Below are positions 5,639-13,960 of a DNA stretch of 15,906 bases, in pieces. Where the stretch lies: contig CAVWRJ010000012.1 in the NCBI GenBank assembly GCA_963757335.1, forward strand, positions 1 to 15,906, read 5' to 3'. Position 1 is the first letter of the stretch, and every line of letters begins with the position of its first letter. Origin of the DNA: DASQPA01 sp963757335 (GTDB lineage: Bacteria; Acidobacteriota; Thermoanaerobaculia; Multivoradales; UBA5704). The position numbers and the translations under genes are program-made. The notes beneath the pieces were generated by a model that ran no database searches, was not told the origin of the DNA, and was given only the letters and a program-made list of their open reading frames with translations.

Positions 5639-8600
5639 GCCGTTCGACTTCACGTTCTACAATCCGGACCGGTTGGAGGATCCAGCCTTTCTGACGGGTT
5701 TCGTCGTCCGGCAGGACTTAGCCGCCAAGATTCTCGCCCGCCTGGGAGAGATCAAGCCCCGCGGCCTCGCGCAACACCGCCTCATCGTCGGCCAGCGCGG
5801 GATGGGAAAGACCAGCCTGTTGCGCCGTATCGCGCTGGGCGTCCGCGCCGAGCCAGCGCTCGCGGCGGTGCTCTTGCCGCTCCGCTTCCGCGAGGAGCAA
5901 TACAACGTTCACAACCTCCACGTTTTCTGGTCCAACTGCCTCGATGCCCTCGGAGACTGGCTCGAGGGGCAGGACGGGGAGACGACGCCAAGCGTCTCGA
6001 CCGCGACGTGGCGGCGCTCAACGTACAGGACGACGACGACGAAGGCAGTCGGGCCCTGGCGTTGTTCAAAGCCTGGATGAAGGAGGAGCAGAGAAGGCCC
6101 CTCCTCCTGCTCGACAACCTCGACATCATCTTCACCGGCCTCAAGACTAAGGAGTGGAGCCTGCGGCGCGTGCTGCAACAAGCGGGAGGGATCGTCGTGA
6201 TCGGCGCCTCGGCGGCGGCGCTCGAAGCCGCCGCCGACCGCGAAGGCGCCTTCTATGACTTCTTCGAGGTGGACGTCCTCGCCAAGCTCGAGCACCATGA
6301 AATCCTGCTCTGCCTGCGCCATATGGCTCTGCAACGCGACGAGGCCGGCCGCCGGGTCTTACAGATCCTCGACAGCGACCCGGCGCGCATCCACGTCCTT
6401 TATGACCTGACCGGCGGCAATCCTCGCACGCTCGCCTTTCTCTACCTGGTTCTCGAAACGGGCGGGGACGACGACGTGATGGGCGACCTCGAACGTCTTC
6501 TCGACCAGGCGACGCCGCTCTACAAGGCGCGCGTCGAAGAGCTGGCGCCCCAGACGCGGGTGGTCTTCGATGCCCTGGCGCTGGCCTGGGATCCTGCGAC
6601 GGCCGCCGGCCTGGCGGGCGTGACCGGTCTTGACGTCGGCGTCGTCTCCACGCAGCTCGACCGCCTGTTCAAGGAAGGGATCGTCGAGAAGACCAGCCTG
6701 TCGTCGTCCAACCGCACCGCCTTTCAGGTCGCGGAACGCTTCTTCAACATCTGGTACCTGATGCGCCACAGCTCACGCCGGCAACGGCTGCGCCTGCGCT
6801 GGCTGACCGAGATACTCCGGCGCATCTATACCTCCCGCGAACTGCGCGAGCGCGCAACCGGCCTGCTCGCCGGAGCGGAAGGCCAGGGGCTCAGCAGCCC
6901 TGCCTACCGCCTCGCCTTGAGCGACGCGCTGGAAGACCGCGACCTGCGCACTGCCCTCCGAAGCTCGGCACGCCGGCATCTAGCGTTCGCAGGTGAAGGT
7001 GACGTACCGCCCGAGGACGATCTCTACTTGGGGGACGTCGTGCCAAAACCCGTCCCCGCTGCCGAGGCCGCCGCAACGTATCGCAGAGCGATTGAGCGCA
7101 AACCTGATGATCCAGGCCTTTGGTACGGACTTGCCCGCCTGCTCCGGGATTCGCCGGACTCTCGCGCCGAGGCGGAGGCCGCCTATCGTAGAGCCATCGA
7201 GATCGATCCGAAATACGCTCTGCCATGGAACGGCCTCGGCAATCTGCTAGCGAATTCGGCGGGGCGCGACGCCGAGGCAGAAGCAGCCTATTGCAAGGCC
7301 GCCGAGATTGACCCGAGGCTCGCGTGGCCATGGTACAACCTTGGCCTGCTGCTGCATCGGCTAGGTCGCCATGCCGAGGCAGAAGCCGCCTATCTCAAGG
7401 CCATCGAGATCGATCCGAAAAATGCGGCGCCACGGAACAACCTTGGCTGGCTCCTAGCGAAGTCGCTTGGGCGTTACGCAGAGGCCGAGGCCGCCTATCG
7501 CGAAGCTCTCGAAATCGATCCGAAACTCGCGCAGCCATGGGACAACCTCGGCAACTTGTTCGCGGGACCGCTGTCGCGCTACGGCGAGGCAGAAGCCGCC
7601 TATCGCAAAGCCATCGAAATCGACCCGAAAGACGCGCGGCCATGGAATAGCCTTGGCAACCTGCTGGTAGGTCCGCTGGGGCGCCACGCCGAAGCCGAGG
7701 CCGCCTATCGCAAAGCCATCGAGATCGATCCGAAACTCGCGCAGCCATGGGGCAACCTCGGCAACTTGTTCGCGGGACCGCTGGCGCGCCACGGCGAGGC
7801 AGAAGCCGCTTATCGCAAAGCCATCGAGATAGATCCGAAGCTCGCGTTGGCATGGAACCAACTCGGAATCCTGCTGGCAGGGCCGCTAGGGCGCCACGCC
7901 GAGGCTGAGGCCGCCTATCGCAAAGCCATCGAGTTCGATCCGAAATACGGGTCGCTTTGGCATAATCTCGGCCTCCTACTGGCAGGTCCACTGGCGCGCC
8001 ACGCAGAGGCCGAAGCCGTCTATCGCAAAGCGATCGAAATCGATCCGAAAAACGTGGGGGCATGGAACAACCTCGGCAACTTGTTCGCGGATCCGCTGGC
8101 GCGCCACGGCGAGGCAGAAGCCGTCTATCGCAAAGCCATCGAAATCGATCCGAATCACGCGCCGGCATGGAACAACCTTGGCTTGCTCCTGGCAGAGTCG
8201 CCTGGGCGTTACGAAGAAGCCGAGTCCGCCTATCGCAAGGCTATCGAGATCGCTCCGAGGCTCGCGTGGCTATGGGACCATCTCGGCAATCTGCTGGCCG
8301 ATCACCTGTTCCGCTTCGAGGAAGCGGAACAGGCGTATCGCACGGCGCAGAAGCTCGAACCGCAGCACCCCGCTCCTCTCTACAATCTCGCCAGCCTCCT
8401 GCTACGCCGGGATGGGAGTGGGCCTGAAGCAGAAACGCTTTACCAAAAGGCGATTGCGGCAGTACCACCACATGGAGCCGGGCTTCTCCGAGCGTTCCAG
8501 GCGTTAGCCGCGGACAACTTCGGTACTGCCATCGCAGAAGCTCGGGTCTGTGCTCGAGGAAGGTCATCCTGGGCTGTTCACTGCGTTTCGAATCAGCCTT

Positions 8601-8873
8601 CTGAGGGTCCTGCAATTTGCCGCAGAGCGCGGAAACGGTGACAAACTCCTGGCATGGTTCAAGAGCAGCGGCTTCAGTGACCGCTACTGGCCGCTCTATG
8701 TTGCCTTCGACGCCTATCTTCACGGCGAGGACCGGCTCATGGACGTCAACCCGGAAGTCCGCAACGGCGCCCGCCGCTTGCTTGGCGAGATGACGCGCCG
8801 GCCGAGCGAGTCTCCTCCCCTTAAGCCTGGGAAGGGGCCGCGCAGGAAGAGTCGTTCTGGCAAGACGGGTTGA
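5631..8873 (+). CDS. STAND-like ATPase with about 14 TPR repeats (two apparent frameshifts)
   Basis: About 1,080 aa once two single-base shifts are repaired: a missing base near 5980 (LEGQDGE joins DDAKRLDRDVAALN) and an extra base near 8535-8546 (AIAEA joins LGSVLEEGHPGLF). Order of parts: conserved N-terminus FDFTFYNPDRLEDPAF; Walker A GQRGMGKT (54-61); Walker B LLLLDNLD; LTGGNPRTLAFLYLVLE; a winged-helix-like region; FQVAERFFNIWYLMRH; then TPR units, most of them 35 residues (AEAEAAYRKAIEIDP...WNNLGNLLA). A conserved tail DRYWPLYVAFDAYLHGEDRL follows the repeats. The layout is that of STAND signal-transducing NTPases, in which the repeats sense a ligand and the ATPase oligomerises. No effector domain is visible in either protein. 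The start overlaps the first ATPase gene by 8 bp; the stop lies 3 bp from the right direct repeat. From memory, similar ATPase-TPR proteins occur in Thiotrichales and Accumulibacter-like genomes without assigned function. Confidence 0.8.
7070..8440 (+). repeat. In-frame 105-bp tandem repeats encoding TPR units
   Basis: Copies of the TATCGCAAAGCCATCGA segment recur every 105 bp (for example 8021 and 8126), one 35-residue TPR each. About eleven units are regular, flanked by more diverged ones; one unit near 7300 is 34 residues. Several spacers are nearly identical at DNA level (CCGCTGGCGCGCCACGGCGA type), suggesting recent expansion or conversion. Confidence 0.85.
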
Positions 8874-8876
8874 GGC

Positions 8877-9060
8877 GACTCCTCCCTACGGCGCCATGAA
8901 CCCTAAATCCGGATTATTGAACCGGCTCAGGTTGGGAAACACCGTGGCCATGTCCGTCGAGGTGACCCCGAACCAGCGGGCGAGAGTGGCGCTGTACTCG
9001 TCGACCGAGGTGGTGGGGATCCAGCGACCCTGGCTGCCGGAGTCGTCGGGTCCGCTCTCG
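8877..9060. repeat. Right copy of the 184-bp direct repeat flanking the ATPase operon
   Basis: Partner of 4172-4355. Here the repeat is the intact 3' end of the DUF1501 gene plus 9 bp beyond its stop codon. It begins 3 bp after the stop of the ATPase-TPR gene, so the operon fills the interval to its very edge. Confidence 0.95.
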
Positions 9061-10271
9061 CTCAAGGTGGGAACCTTGCCGTAGATGTCGCCGCCGCGGA
9101 CGGCGCCGCCGAGGATCATCTGGTGGTTTCCCCAGCCGTGGTCCGAGCCGCTGCCGTTGCTCATCAAGGTGCGGCCGAAGTCCGAGGCGGTGAAAGTGGT
9201 GACGTCGCTCTCCAGGCCGAGCTCGACCGTGGAGTTGTAGAAGGCGGAGAGCGAGGCGGAGACGTCGGCCAGGAGGTTCGCCTGGGCGTTGATCTGGTCG
9301 CCGTGGGTGTCGAAACCGTCCGCCGAGCAGAAGAAGACCTGGCGCTGGAGACCCAGTTGAGTGTGCACGGACATCAGCTTCGCCACCATGGCGAGCTGCT
9401 TGCCGAGGCTGGAGGTGGGGAAGACCGTGGTCAGGACCGGCGCTTGCGCCAGGGCGCCCTGGAGGAGCTGGTTGTTGTCCAGGGCGCGGGTGACGATCCC
9501 AGAGGTGGCGCTCACCAGGAGGTTCGGCTGCGGCTGGCCGAGGATGCTGCGGATGGCCTTCGACACCGGGTCGCCGTTGGGGCCGTCGGTGAACCCGGAG
9601 AGGGCGATCACGCCGCTCGACGAGACCTGGAACTGGGTGACGACGTTGCCGACCTGGAGGACGTTGGCGCCGGCGAGCGAGATGCTCATCGACACCTGGT
9701 TGTTGTTGTTCAGGCTGTTCAAGAGGTCGGCGGTGCGGCCCCCCCACCCGGTCTTCTGGGGCTGGTCCGGAATCGAGGTCTGCCACTGCGTCTGCTGGTC
9801 GCTGTGCGAGAAGAGCTGCGGCGGCGCGGCCACCGAGTGGTTCAAAAACTGGGTGCGATTGAGCGGCGCGACGAGCGGCCCGACGTTGGCCAAAAGGGCG
9901 AGCTTGCCGCTCCCGAAGAGAGTCTGGAGGCCCGGGGTGCTGCCGTGGAGGCCGTAGGTGCGGCCGTCCGGGGTGAGCGGCGTGATCGGCAGGAGCGATG
10001 CCGCGGGCAGGGCTAAGATGCCGCGGGCGGCGGCGTACTGGGTGTAGTCGGTGCCGGTCCGCGGGACCAGGAAGTTGTTGCCGTCGTTGCCGCCATAGAG
10101 GAAGACGCAGACGAGGGCCTTGTAGTCGCTCGCCGTCTTCGCCCCTGACCAGCGCGGCAGGGTGGCGGCGGCGGCCACGTTGCCGAGGTCGAAGAGCGTG
10201 CGGACGATCGAGGTCGTCCCGACGGCGGCACAGACCGAACGGCAGATGAGCTCGCGGCGCGTGATTGCCAT
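8886..10271 (-). CDS. DUF1501 family exported protein
   Basis: 461-aa protein of the DUF1501 family, usually encoded beside DUF1800 proteins in Planctomycetes and Acidobacteria and exported; the biochemical role is unknown. The N-terminus MAITRRELICRSVCAAVGTT looks like a twin-arginine (Tat) signal. Typical motifs follow: LVCVFLYGGNDGNN, a HSDQQTQWQ block, GWGGRTADLLN, FFCSADGFDTHGDQ, and DHGWGNHQMILGGAVRGGDI near the C-terminus. The start at 10271 has ribosome site AAGGAGA just upstream. It lies 28 bp after the DUF1800 gene on the same strand, so the two form an operon. Its last 175 bp are duplicated at 4181-4355; the ATPase-TPR gene converges on it with a 12-bp gap. The sequence is intact; only its 3' end appears to have been exchanged. 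Confidence 0.92.
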   Translation of the reverse strand: MAITRRELICRSVCAAVGTTSIVRTLFDLGNVAAAATLPRWSGAKTASDYKALVCVFLYGGNDGNNFLVPRTGTDYTQYAAARGILALPAASLLPITPLTPDGRTYGLHGSTPGLQTLFGSGKLALLANVGPLVAPLNRTQFLNHSVAAPPQLFSHSDQQTQWQTSIPDQPQKTGWGGRTADLLNSLNNNNQVSMSISLAGANVLQVGNVVTQFQVSSSGVIALSGFTDGPNGDPVSKAIRSILGQPQPNLLVSATSGIVTRALDNNQLLQGALAQAPVLTTVFPTSSLGKQLAMVAKLMSVHTQLGLQRQVFFCSADGFDTHGDQINAQANLLADVSASLSAFYNSTVELGLESDVTTFTASDFGRTLMSNGSGSDHGWGNHQMILGGAVRGGDIYGKVPTLSESGPDDSGSQGRWIPTTSVDEYSATLARWFGVTSTDMATVFPNLSRFNNPDLGFMAP

Positions 10272-10299
10272 TTCCGTATCTCCTTAAGCCTCTAGGCCG

Positions 10300-13062
10300 T
10301 TACCGTTCCACGAGAAATTCCGGCGCCGTAACGATCAGGCGGATCGCCGCCTTGGTCCGCAGGGTGGGGTCGTTGAGCGTCGGGCTCGACAGGGTGCTTA
10401 AGAGGGTCGTCCGCAGGGCGGGCGACATGCTGTTTGCCAGGAGGAGGAGGTTCAGCTGGTCGACGAGCGCCGCGGGGTCGGTGGCGATGGGGATCTGCTG
10501 CGAGAGGTCTAAAAGGAGGGTCTCGCCGCCGTTGGTGTAGCCCGAATAGAGCAGGGTGCGCAGGAAGTTGAAGCCGCCGATCGCCGAGGTCTCGTTGAAG
10601 ATCTCTACTTCCGGCGAGGTGAGCCCCGCCGCGGCGACCGGGCCGGAGAGCGAGTAGTCGGGGCTGAAGAAGTTGAAGACGGTGGGCGCCCGCAACGGGT
10701 TCTCCGCCATGCGGAAGGCGGGGTCCTCCAGGTGCCAGAGCCGGAACTTGCCGGAGGGCGCCTGGCCGTGAAAAGTACGCAGCATCGTCCCCAGCCGCAA
10801 AAGGGGCTCCCGCAGGTGGCCGTACCCCTCGTAGCTGGTCACCAGCTCGGCCCGCGCCTCGTAGTCGGTGAGGATGGCCTTGATCACCGCCTTCAGGTCG
10901 CCGCGCATCCCCAGTCCATTATTGGCAAACACCTGCGCCACGCGGTAGACGTAGGCAGGGCTGGGGTTGCTCGTCACCAGGTGTTGGATCAAGCCCCTGG
11001 CGAGGAACGGCCCGGTGTTGGGATGGTTGAAGATGGCGTCCAGGGCCACCTTCAAGTCGGCCTGCGCGGTCTGGTTGGCGGGCTGGGTGAAGCCGTCCAG
11101 GAGGAGCTTGCTGCCGGTCGAGTGGTGGCTCGGCCAGTTCGCCATGGGGATGCGGTAGTTGACCGTCGGGTGGTAGAAGCGTGATGAGTTGGTGGTGTCG
11201 TCGCCGCCGAAGCTCCAGCCGGTGAAGACGTGGGCGAAGCCGATCACCACGTCCTGGTCGTAGGTGGCGATGGGCAGACCGGTCTTGGCGTCCAGGAGAA
11301 GAGTGCCGTCGGGATTCAACTTGAGCAGGCCGATCGAGAACAGCTGGAGGACCTCTCTGGCATAGTTCTCGTTGGGGTTCTGCCCCGTCGCCAGGTTCTC
11401 CTTGTCGTTGCCCATCAGGTTCAAGTAGTTCCCCATGGCCGGGCTCAAGGTGACGTCTTCCAAGAGGGTGCGGAAGTTGGCGAAGGCGTCCTTTTCGAGG
11501 ACGTCGTAGTAGGCGGCCAGGCTGTAGGGATTGTTCCGCAGGGTGCCGTCGACGTCCGAGAGGACGAAGATCTCGGAGAGCGCCAGGGCCACCCGCTGGC
11601 GCAGGGCGTCTGGACCGGTCGCCGCCTGCTTCCAGAACGACTCCATCATCTGGTTCGAGTTGGTGAGGGTCTCCCCGCCGGCGACGGCGGCGTCCAGGTA
11701 GGCGGCGTGCGAGACGAGAGGCTCTGCGAACTGCTGATTCAACCAGCTGTCGAAGCCGGTCGTCTGGAGACTGGTGATCTCGGAGAGCGTCGGCCCGAAG
11801 GTCGCCTGCTCCAGGAACCGCGAGGCGTCCCGGGCGGTGGGCGGACCGGGCGGGAGGAGCGGCGGCGGCGGCGGCGGCGTGAACGTCGAGGTGCCGTTCG
11901 CCAGCACGAACTGGCCGCGGATCTCTCCCGAGGGGTAGGTCGAGGTATGGATGTTGATGTAGGTGAGGCCGGTCTTGATATAGCTGACGATCTGCGGGAC
12001 GGTGTTGGTGCCCACCGGGACGAAGGTCCAGACGGAGGAGCCGTCCGCCTGCTTGGGGGAGGCGTCGATGTCGAAGAGGATGCCGGCGGAGACTCCCGGA
12101 CCGCCGGGGCCGTGGATGTGTTGGGAGATGACCGGCGTCGTCAGGTTCGAGTAGGTGTAGCGGAGGACCGCCGAGGCCTCGTCGCCAGCGACCAGGAGGG
12201 TGGCCTGGCCGGAGCCGGTCGAGAGCGACGCACCCTGCGGGGTGAGGGTCGCGATGTAGAGGGTCGGCAGGTGGGTGATCGTGTAGGTGCCGGAGTCGAC
12301 CGGGCTGTCGGTCTTCCCCGTGGCGAAGGCGATCGCCTGGACGGTCGCCGTGTTGGCGAGGGCGAAGGCGCCGGCGTAGAGCGTGCCGGTGCCTGCGGGG
12401 CCAGCGGTGGGCACCGAGCCGTCGGTCGTGTAGCGGATCTGGGCGCCGGGGGTGCTCGTCCTGAGCGACACCGTCTGGGTGCCGTTGTAGCTCCCCGGGG
12501 GCGGCGAGAGGACGGGAGGCGCCACCTTCGTCGTATCCACGCCCGGATCGGCGAAGTAGCCGGTGACGTCGATGACGAGGTCGACCGTGCCGGTACTCAA
12601 GCCCGCGGCGCAGGCGACACCGCCATTCGCCCCCAGGGCGAGCACGGCGTTGTTGGCGCGCACCTGGTTGGTCGAGTAGTTGATCGTCGAGGCCAGGGGT
12701 TGGCTGCCGCCCGCAGGGTAGAAGGTGAGGTAGCCGGGGGCGGCGGGGCCGACGACGGTGATGTTGGCGGCGATCGCCTGGGCGCCGGTCGAGATGCCGC
12801 ACTGGCCGGCGAGGTTGAACGTCCGGGTGCTCGACGCGATGAGGGCCGGGCCGCCGAAGCCGTTGGGATCGATGGCGTTCCGGGTGTCGAGCACCCGGCA
12901 GGGGGCGACCGTAAAGTAGGACGTACCGGCCTGGGCGAAGGCGGGGGTGGCCGAGCCGAGCCAAGCCAACGACGCCAATGTCGCCAGGGCCGCTACGACG
13001 AAGCGGGAACGATCCTTTCGGGCACGCCGAATTCTCCGTACACCTCTGGGCTTGTACGACAC
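10300..13062 (-). CDS. Large secreted multidomain DUF1800 protein with CHRD domain
   Basis: 920-aa secreted protein. GTG start at 13062 with GGAGG upstream on the minus strand. Signal peptide with cleavage near AFA-Q (about residue 43). Domains in order: a beta-rich module beginning YFTVAPCRVLDTRN and ending DLVIDVTGYF (about 49-170); a chitobiase C-terminal-like (CHB_HEX_C) module with RYTTDGSVPT and VQAIAF (about 183-262); a CHRD domain with QHIHGPGGPG and YINIHTSTYPSGEIRGQF (about 268-386); a proline-rich linker; and the DUF1800 domain from ARDASRFLEQATFGP (about 410) to the C-terminus, with LNLMGNDKEN, NENYAREVLQLFSIGL and ENPLRAPTVFNFFSPDYS. DUF1800 and DUF1501 proteins are regularly paired, probably at the cell surface. 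It is the first gene of the operon. Confidence 0.92.
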   Translation of the reverse strand: MSYKPRGVRRIRRARKDRSRFVVAALATLASLAWLGSATPAFAQAGTSYFTVAPCRVLDTRNAIDPNGFGGPALIASSTRTFNLAGQCGISTGAQAIAANITVVGPAAPGYLTFYPAGGSQPLASTINYSTNQVRANNAVLALGANGGVACAAGLSTGTVDLVIDVTGYFADPGVDTTKVAPPVLSPPPGSYNGTQTVSLRTSTPGAQIRYTTDGSVPTAGPAGTGTLYAGAFALANTATVQAIAFATGKTDSPVDSGTYTITHLPTLYIATLTPQGASLSTGSGQATLLVAGDEASAVLRYTYSNLTTPVISQHIHGPGGPGVSAGILFDIDASPKQADGSSVWTFVPVGTNTVPQIVSYIKTGLTYINIHTSTYPSGEIRGQFVLANGTSTFTPPPPPPLLPPGPPTARDASRFLEQATFGPTLSEITSLQTTGFDSWLNQQFAEPLVSHAAYLDAAVAGGETLTNSNQMMESFWKQAATGPDALRQRVALALSEIFVLSDVDGTLRNNPYSLAAYYDVLEKDAFANFRTLLEDVTLSPAMGNYLNLMGNDKENLATGQNPNENYAREVLQLFSIGLLKLNPDGTLLLDAKTGLPIATYDQDVVIGFAHVFTGWSFGGDDTTNSSRFYHPTVNYRIPMANWPSHHSTGSKLLLDGFTQPANQTAQADLKVALDAIFNHPNTGPFLARGLIQHLVTSNPSPAYVYRVAQVFANNGLGMRGDLKAVIKAILTDYEARAELVTSYEGYGHLREPLLRLGTMLRTFHGQAPSGKFRLWHLEDPAFRMAENPLRAPTVFNFFSPDYSLSGPVAAAGLTSPEVEIFNETSAIGGFNFLRTLLYSGYTNGGETLLLDLSQQIPIATDPAALVDQLNLLLLANSMSPALRTTLLSTLSSPTLNDPTLRTKAAIRLIVTAPEFLVER

Positions 13063-13100
13063 CTCGGCACCTCCTCGATCGATGGGTTGAGCTCAGCTTC

Positions 13101-13142
13101 AGTGTAGCAGGGATATTCACAAATGCGAATAACTATCCCTGC
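13101..13142 (-). promoter_or_regulatory. Promoter of the DUF1800-DUF1501 operon overlapped by an inverted repeat
   Basis: On the minus strand a -10 TACACT (plus 13101-13106) and a -35 TTCGCA (plus 13124-13129) are 17 bp apart. The inverted repeat GCAGGGATA (13107-13115) / TATCCCTGC (13134-13142) covers the spacer and -35, with a nested ATTC (13115-13118) / GAAT (13127-13130). This suits a repressor or activator site about 45 bp upstream of the GTG start. Confidence 0.5.
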
Positions 13143-13209
13143 CCGCCCCTGTCGCAAGACCTGATGCTGGCGTCTCCACGGCGGGTTTTCGCCTCGCCGA
13201 ACCGCCCCC

Positions 13210-13306
13210 CTCGTCCGCGCTATGTTCTGCCGGTGAGGCGCATCTCTTCTATGAACCCACCAGCGGGGCTTTTCCTGCGCTGCTCCCAATTCTCGATCCA
13301 GGGGCG
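13210..13306 (+). repeat. Upstream, degenerate copy of the LuxR gene promoter and 5' end
   Basis: 13210-13306 aligns with 13366-13462 at an offset of 156 bp. Shared blocks are CTCGTCCGCGCTATG, CCGGTGA, GCGCATC, CCTGCGCTGCTC against CTTGCGCTGCTC, and ATTCTCGA. Identity is roughly 70 percent by eye. Because 156 is a multiple of three, the frame stays open between copies. It looks like a decayed tandem duplication. The rest of 13143-13388 holds nothing else recognisable. Confidence 0.6.
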
Positions 13307-13376
13307 ATTCTCGGATGGCGTCCAGAAAGCGCGAAAGCGGTCGGCCACATGGCGGCTTGCGCTCCCTCGTCCGCGC

Positions 13377-13391
13377 TATGCTCTTCCGGTG
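13377..13391 (+). promoter_or_regulatory. Possible leaderless start of the LuxR-type gene
   Basis: A -10-like TATGCT (13377-13382) lies 6 bp before GTG 13389, and no Shine-Dalgarno sequence is present in CTCTTCCG. Transcription would start at or next to the start codon. The -35 is unclear. Confidence 0.35.
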
Positions 13392-13835
13392 AAGCGCATC
13401 CTCTTCTTCAGTCTGGCTGGCGGAGTTATCCTTGCGCTGCTCAAAATTCTCGAATACCAGTACTTCGTCCGCGCCTATCCGGGTGAGGTCTATGGAGGGC
13501 TGGTGGCGGTGCTCTTCTCCGCCCTGGGCCTCTACTTCGGGATGCAGTGGGCGCGGCCCAAGGGTGTGGAGAGCCGGGAGGTCGGCGTTCCGGAGAGCGG
13601 GCCGGTCCCCTTTTCGGTCGACATGGAGAAACTGAAGGAGGTAGGGATCACTCCGCGCGAGCACGAGATTCTGGGGCTCATCGCGGAAGGCTTGAGCAAC
13701 CGGGAGATCGGCCTACGGCTCTTCGTCTCCGAGAACACGGTCAAGACCCACTCGTCCCGCCTGTTCGCCAAGCTGGGGGTCAACCGCCGGGTCCAGGCGG
13801 TTCAGAAGGGACGGGAGCTCCGCCTCCTCCCCTGA
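13389..13835 (+). CDS. Membrane-anchored LuxR-type (GerE) transcriptional regulator
   Basis: 148-aa protein. Two N-terminal membrane segments (about residues 3-21 and 34-53, separated by EYQYFVRAYPGEVY) are followed by a short linker and a C-terminal GerE/LuxR helix-turn-helix: ITPREHEILGLIAEGLSNRE, then IGLRLFVSENTVKTHSSRLF, then AKLGVNRRVQAVQ (about 87-138). There is no receiver or ligand-binding domain; the membrane segments probably sense the envelope or tether the regulator. GTG 13389 is chosen because it begins the membrane segment; the frame stays open upstream through the degenerate duplicate, but that sequence is not protein-like. The DUF4199 gene follows on the same strand 125 bp later; regulators of this type often neighbour DUF4199 genes. 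It is transcribed away from the DUF1800 operon. Confidence 0.8.
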   Translation: MKRILFFSLAGGVILALLKILEYQYFVRAYPGEVYGGLVAVLFSALGLYFGMQWARPKGVESREVGVPESGPVPFSVDMEKLKEVGITPREHEILGLIAEGLSNREIGLRLFVSENTVKTHSSRLFAKLGVNRRVQAVQKGRELRLLP

Positions 13836-13864
13836 TCGGGACGCTGGAGGGGGTCAACGAAAGG

Positions 13865-13894
13865 GTGATTTCCGGCTTCCCGCCCGAAAATCAC
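13865..13894 (+). promoter_or_regulatory. Hairpin between the LuxR and DUF4199 genes
   Basis: GTGATTTCCGG pairs with CCCGAAAATCAC across a short loop, with 10 of 11 positions complementary. It has no following T-run and lies 66 bp before the DUF4199 start. It could be an attenuator, an mRNA processing site or an operator. Confidence 0.35.
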
Positions 13895-13960
13895 ACGAAC
13901 GGAGGACGACGGCCGGGGGCCGATGCCGGCAAGATGCAGGCAACCTAAGGAGGAAACGTT

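Noticed and set aside
4172..9060. Composite transposon
   Set aside because: No transposase, terminal inverted repeats or target duplication were seen; the flanking repeats are protein-coding gene ends.
9123..13107. Long plus-strand frames opposite the DUF1501 and DUF1800 genes
   Set aside because: High-GC shadow frames; the minus-strand products have clear domains and ribosome sites.
12978..13388. N-terminal extension of the LuxR-type protein
   Set aside because: The open frame crosses the divergent promoter region and the degenerate duplicate; the sequence is not protein-like and overlaps the DUF1800 start.
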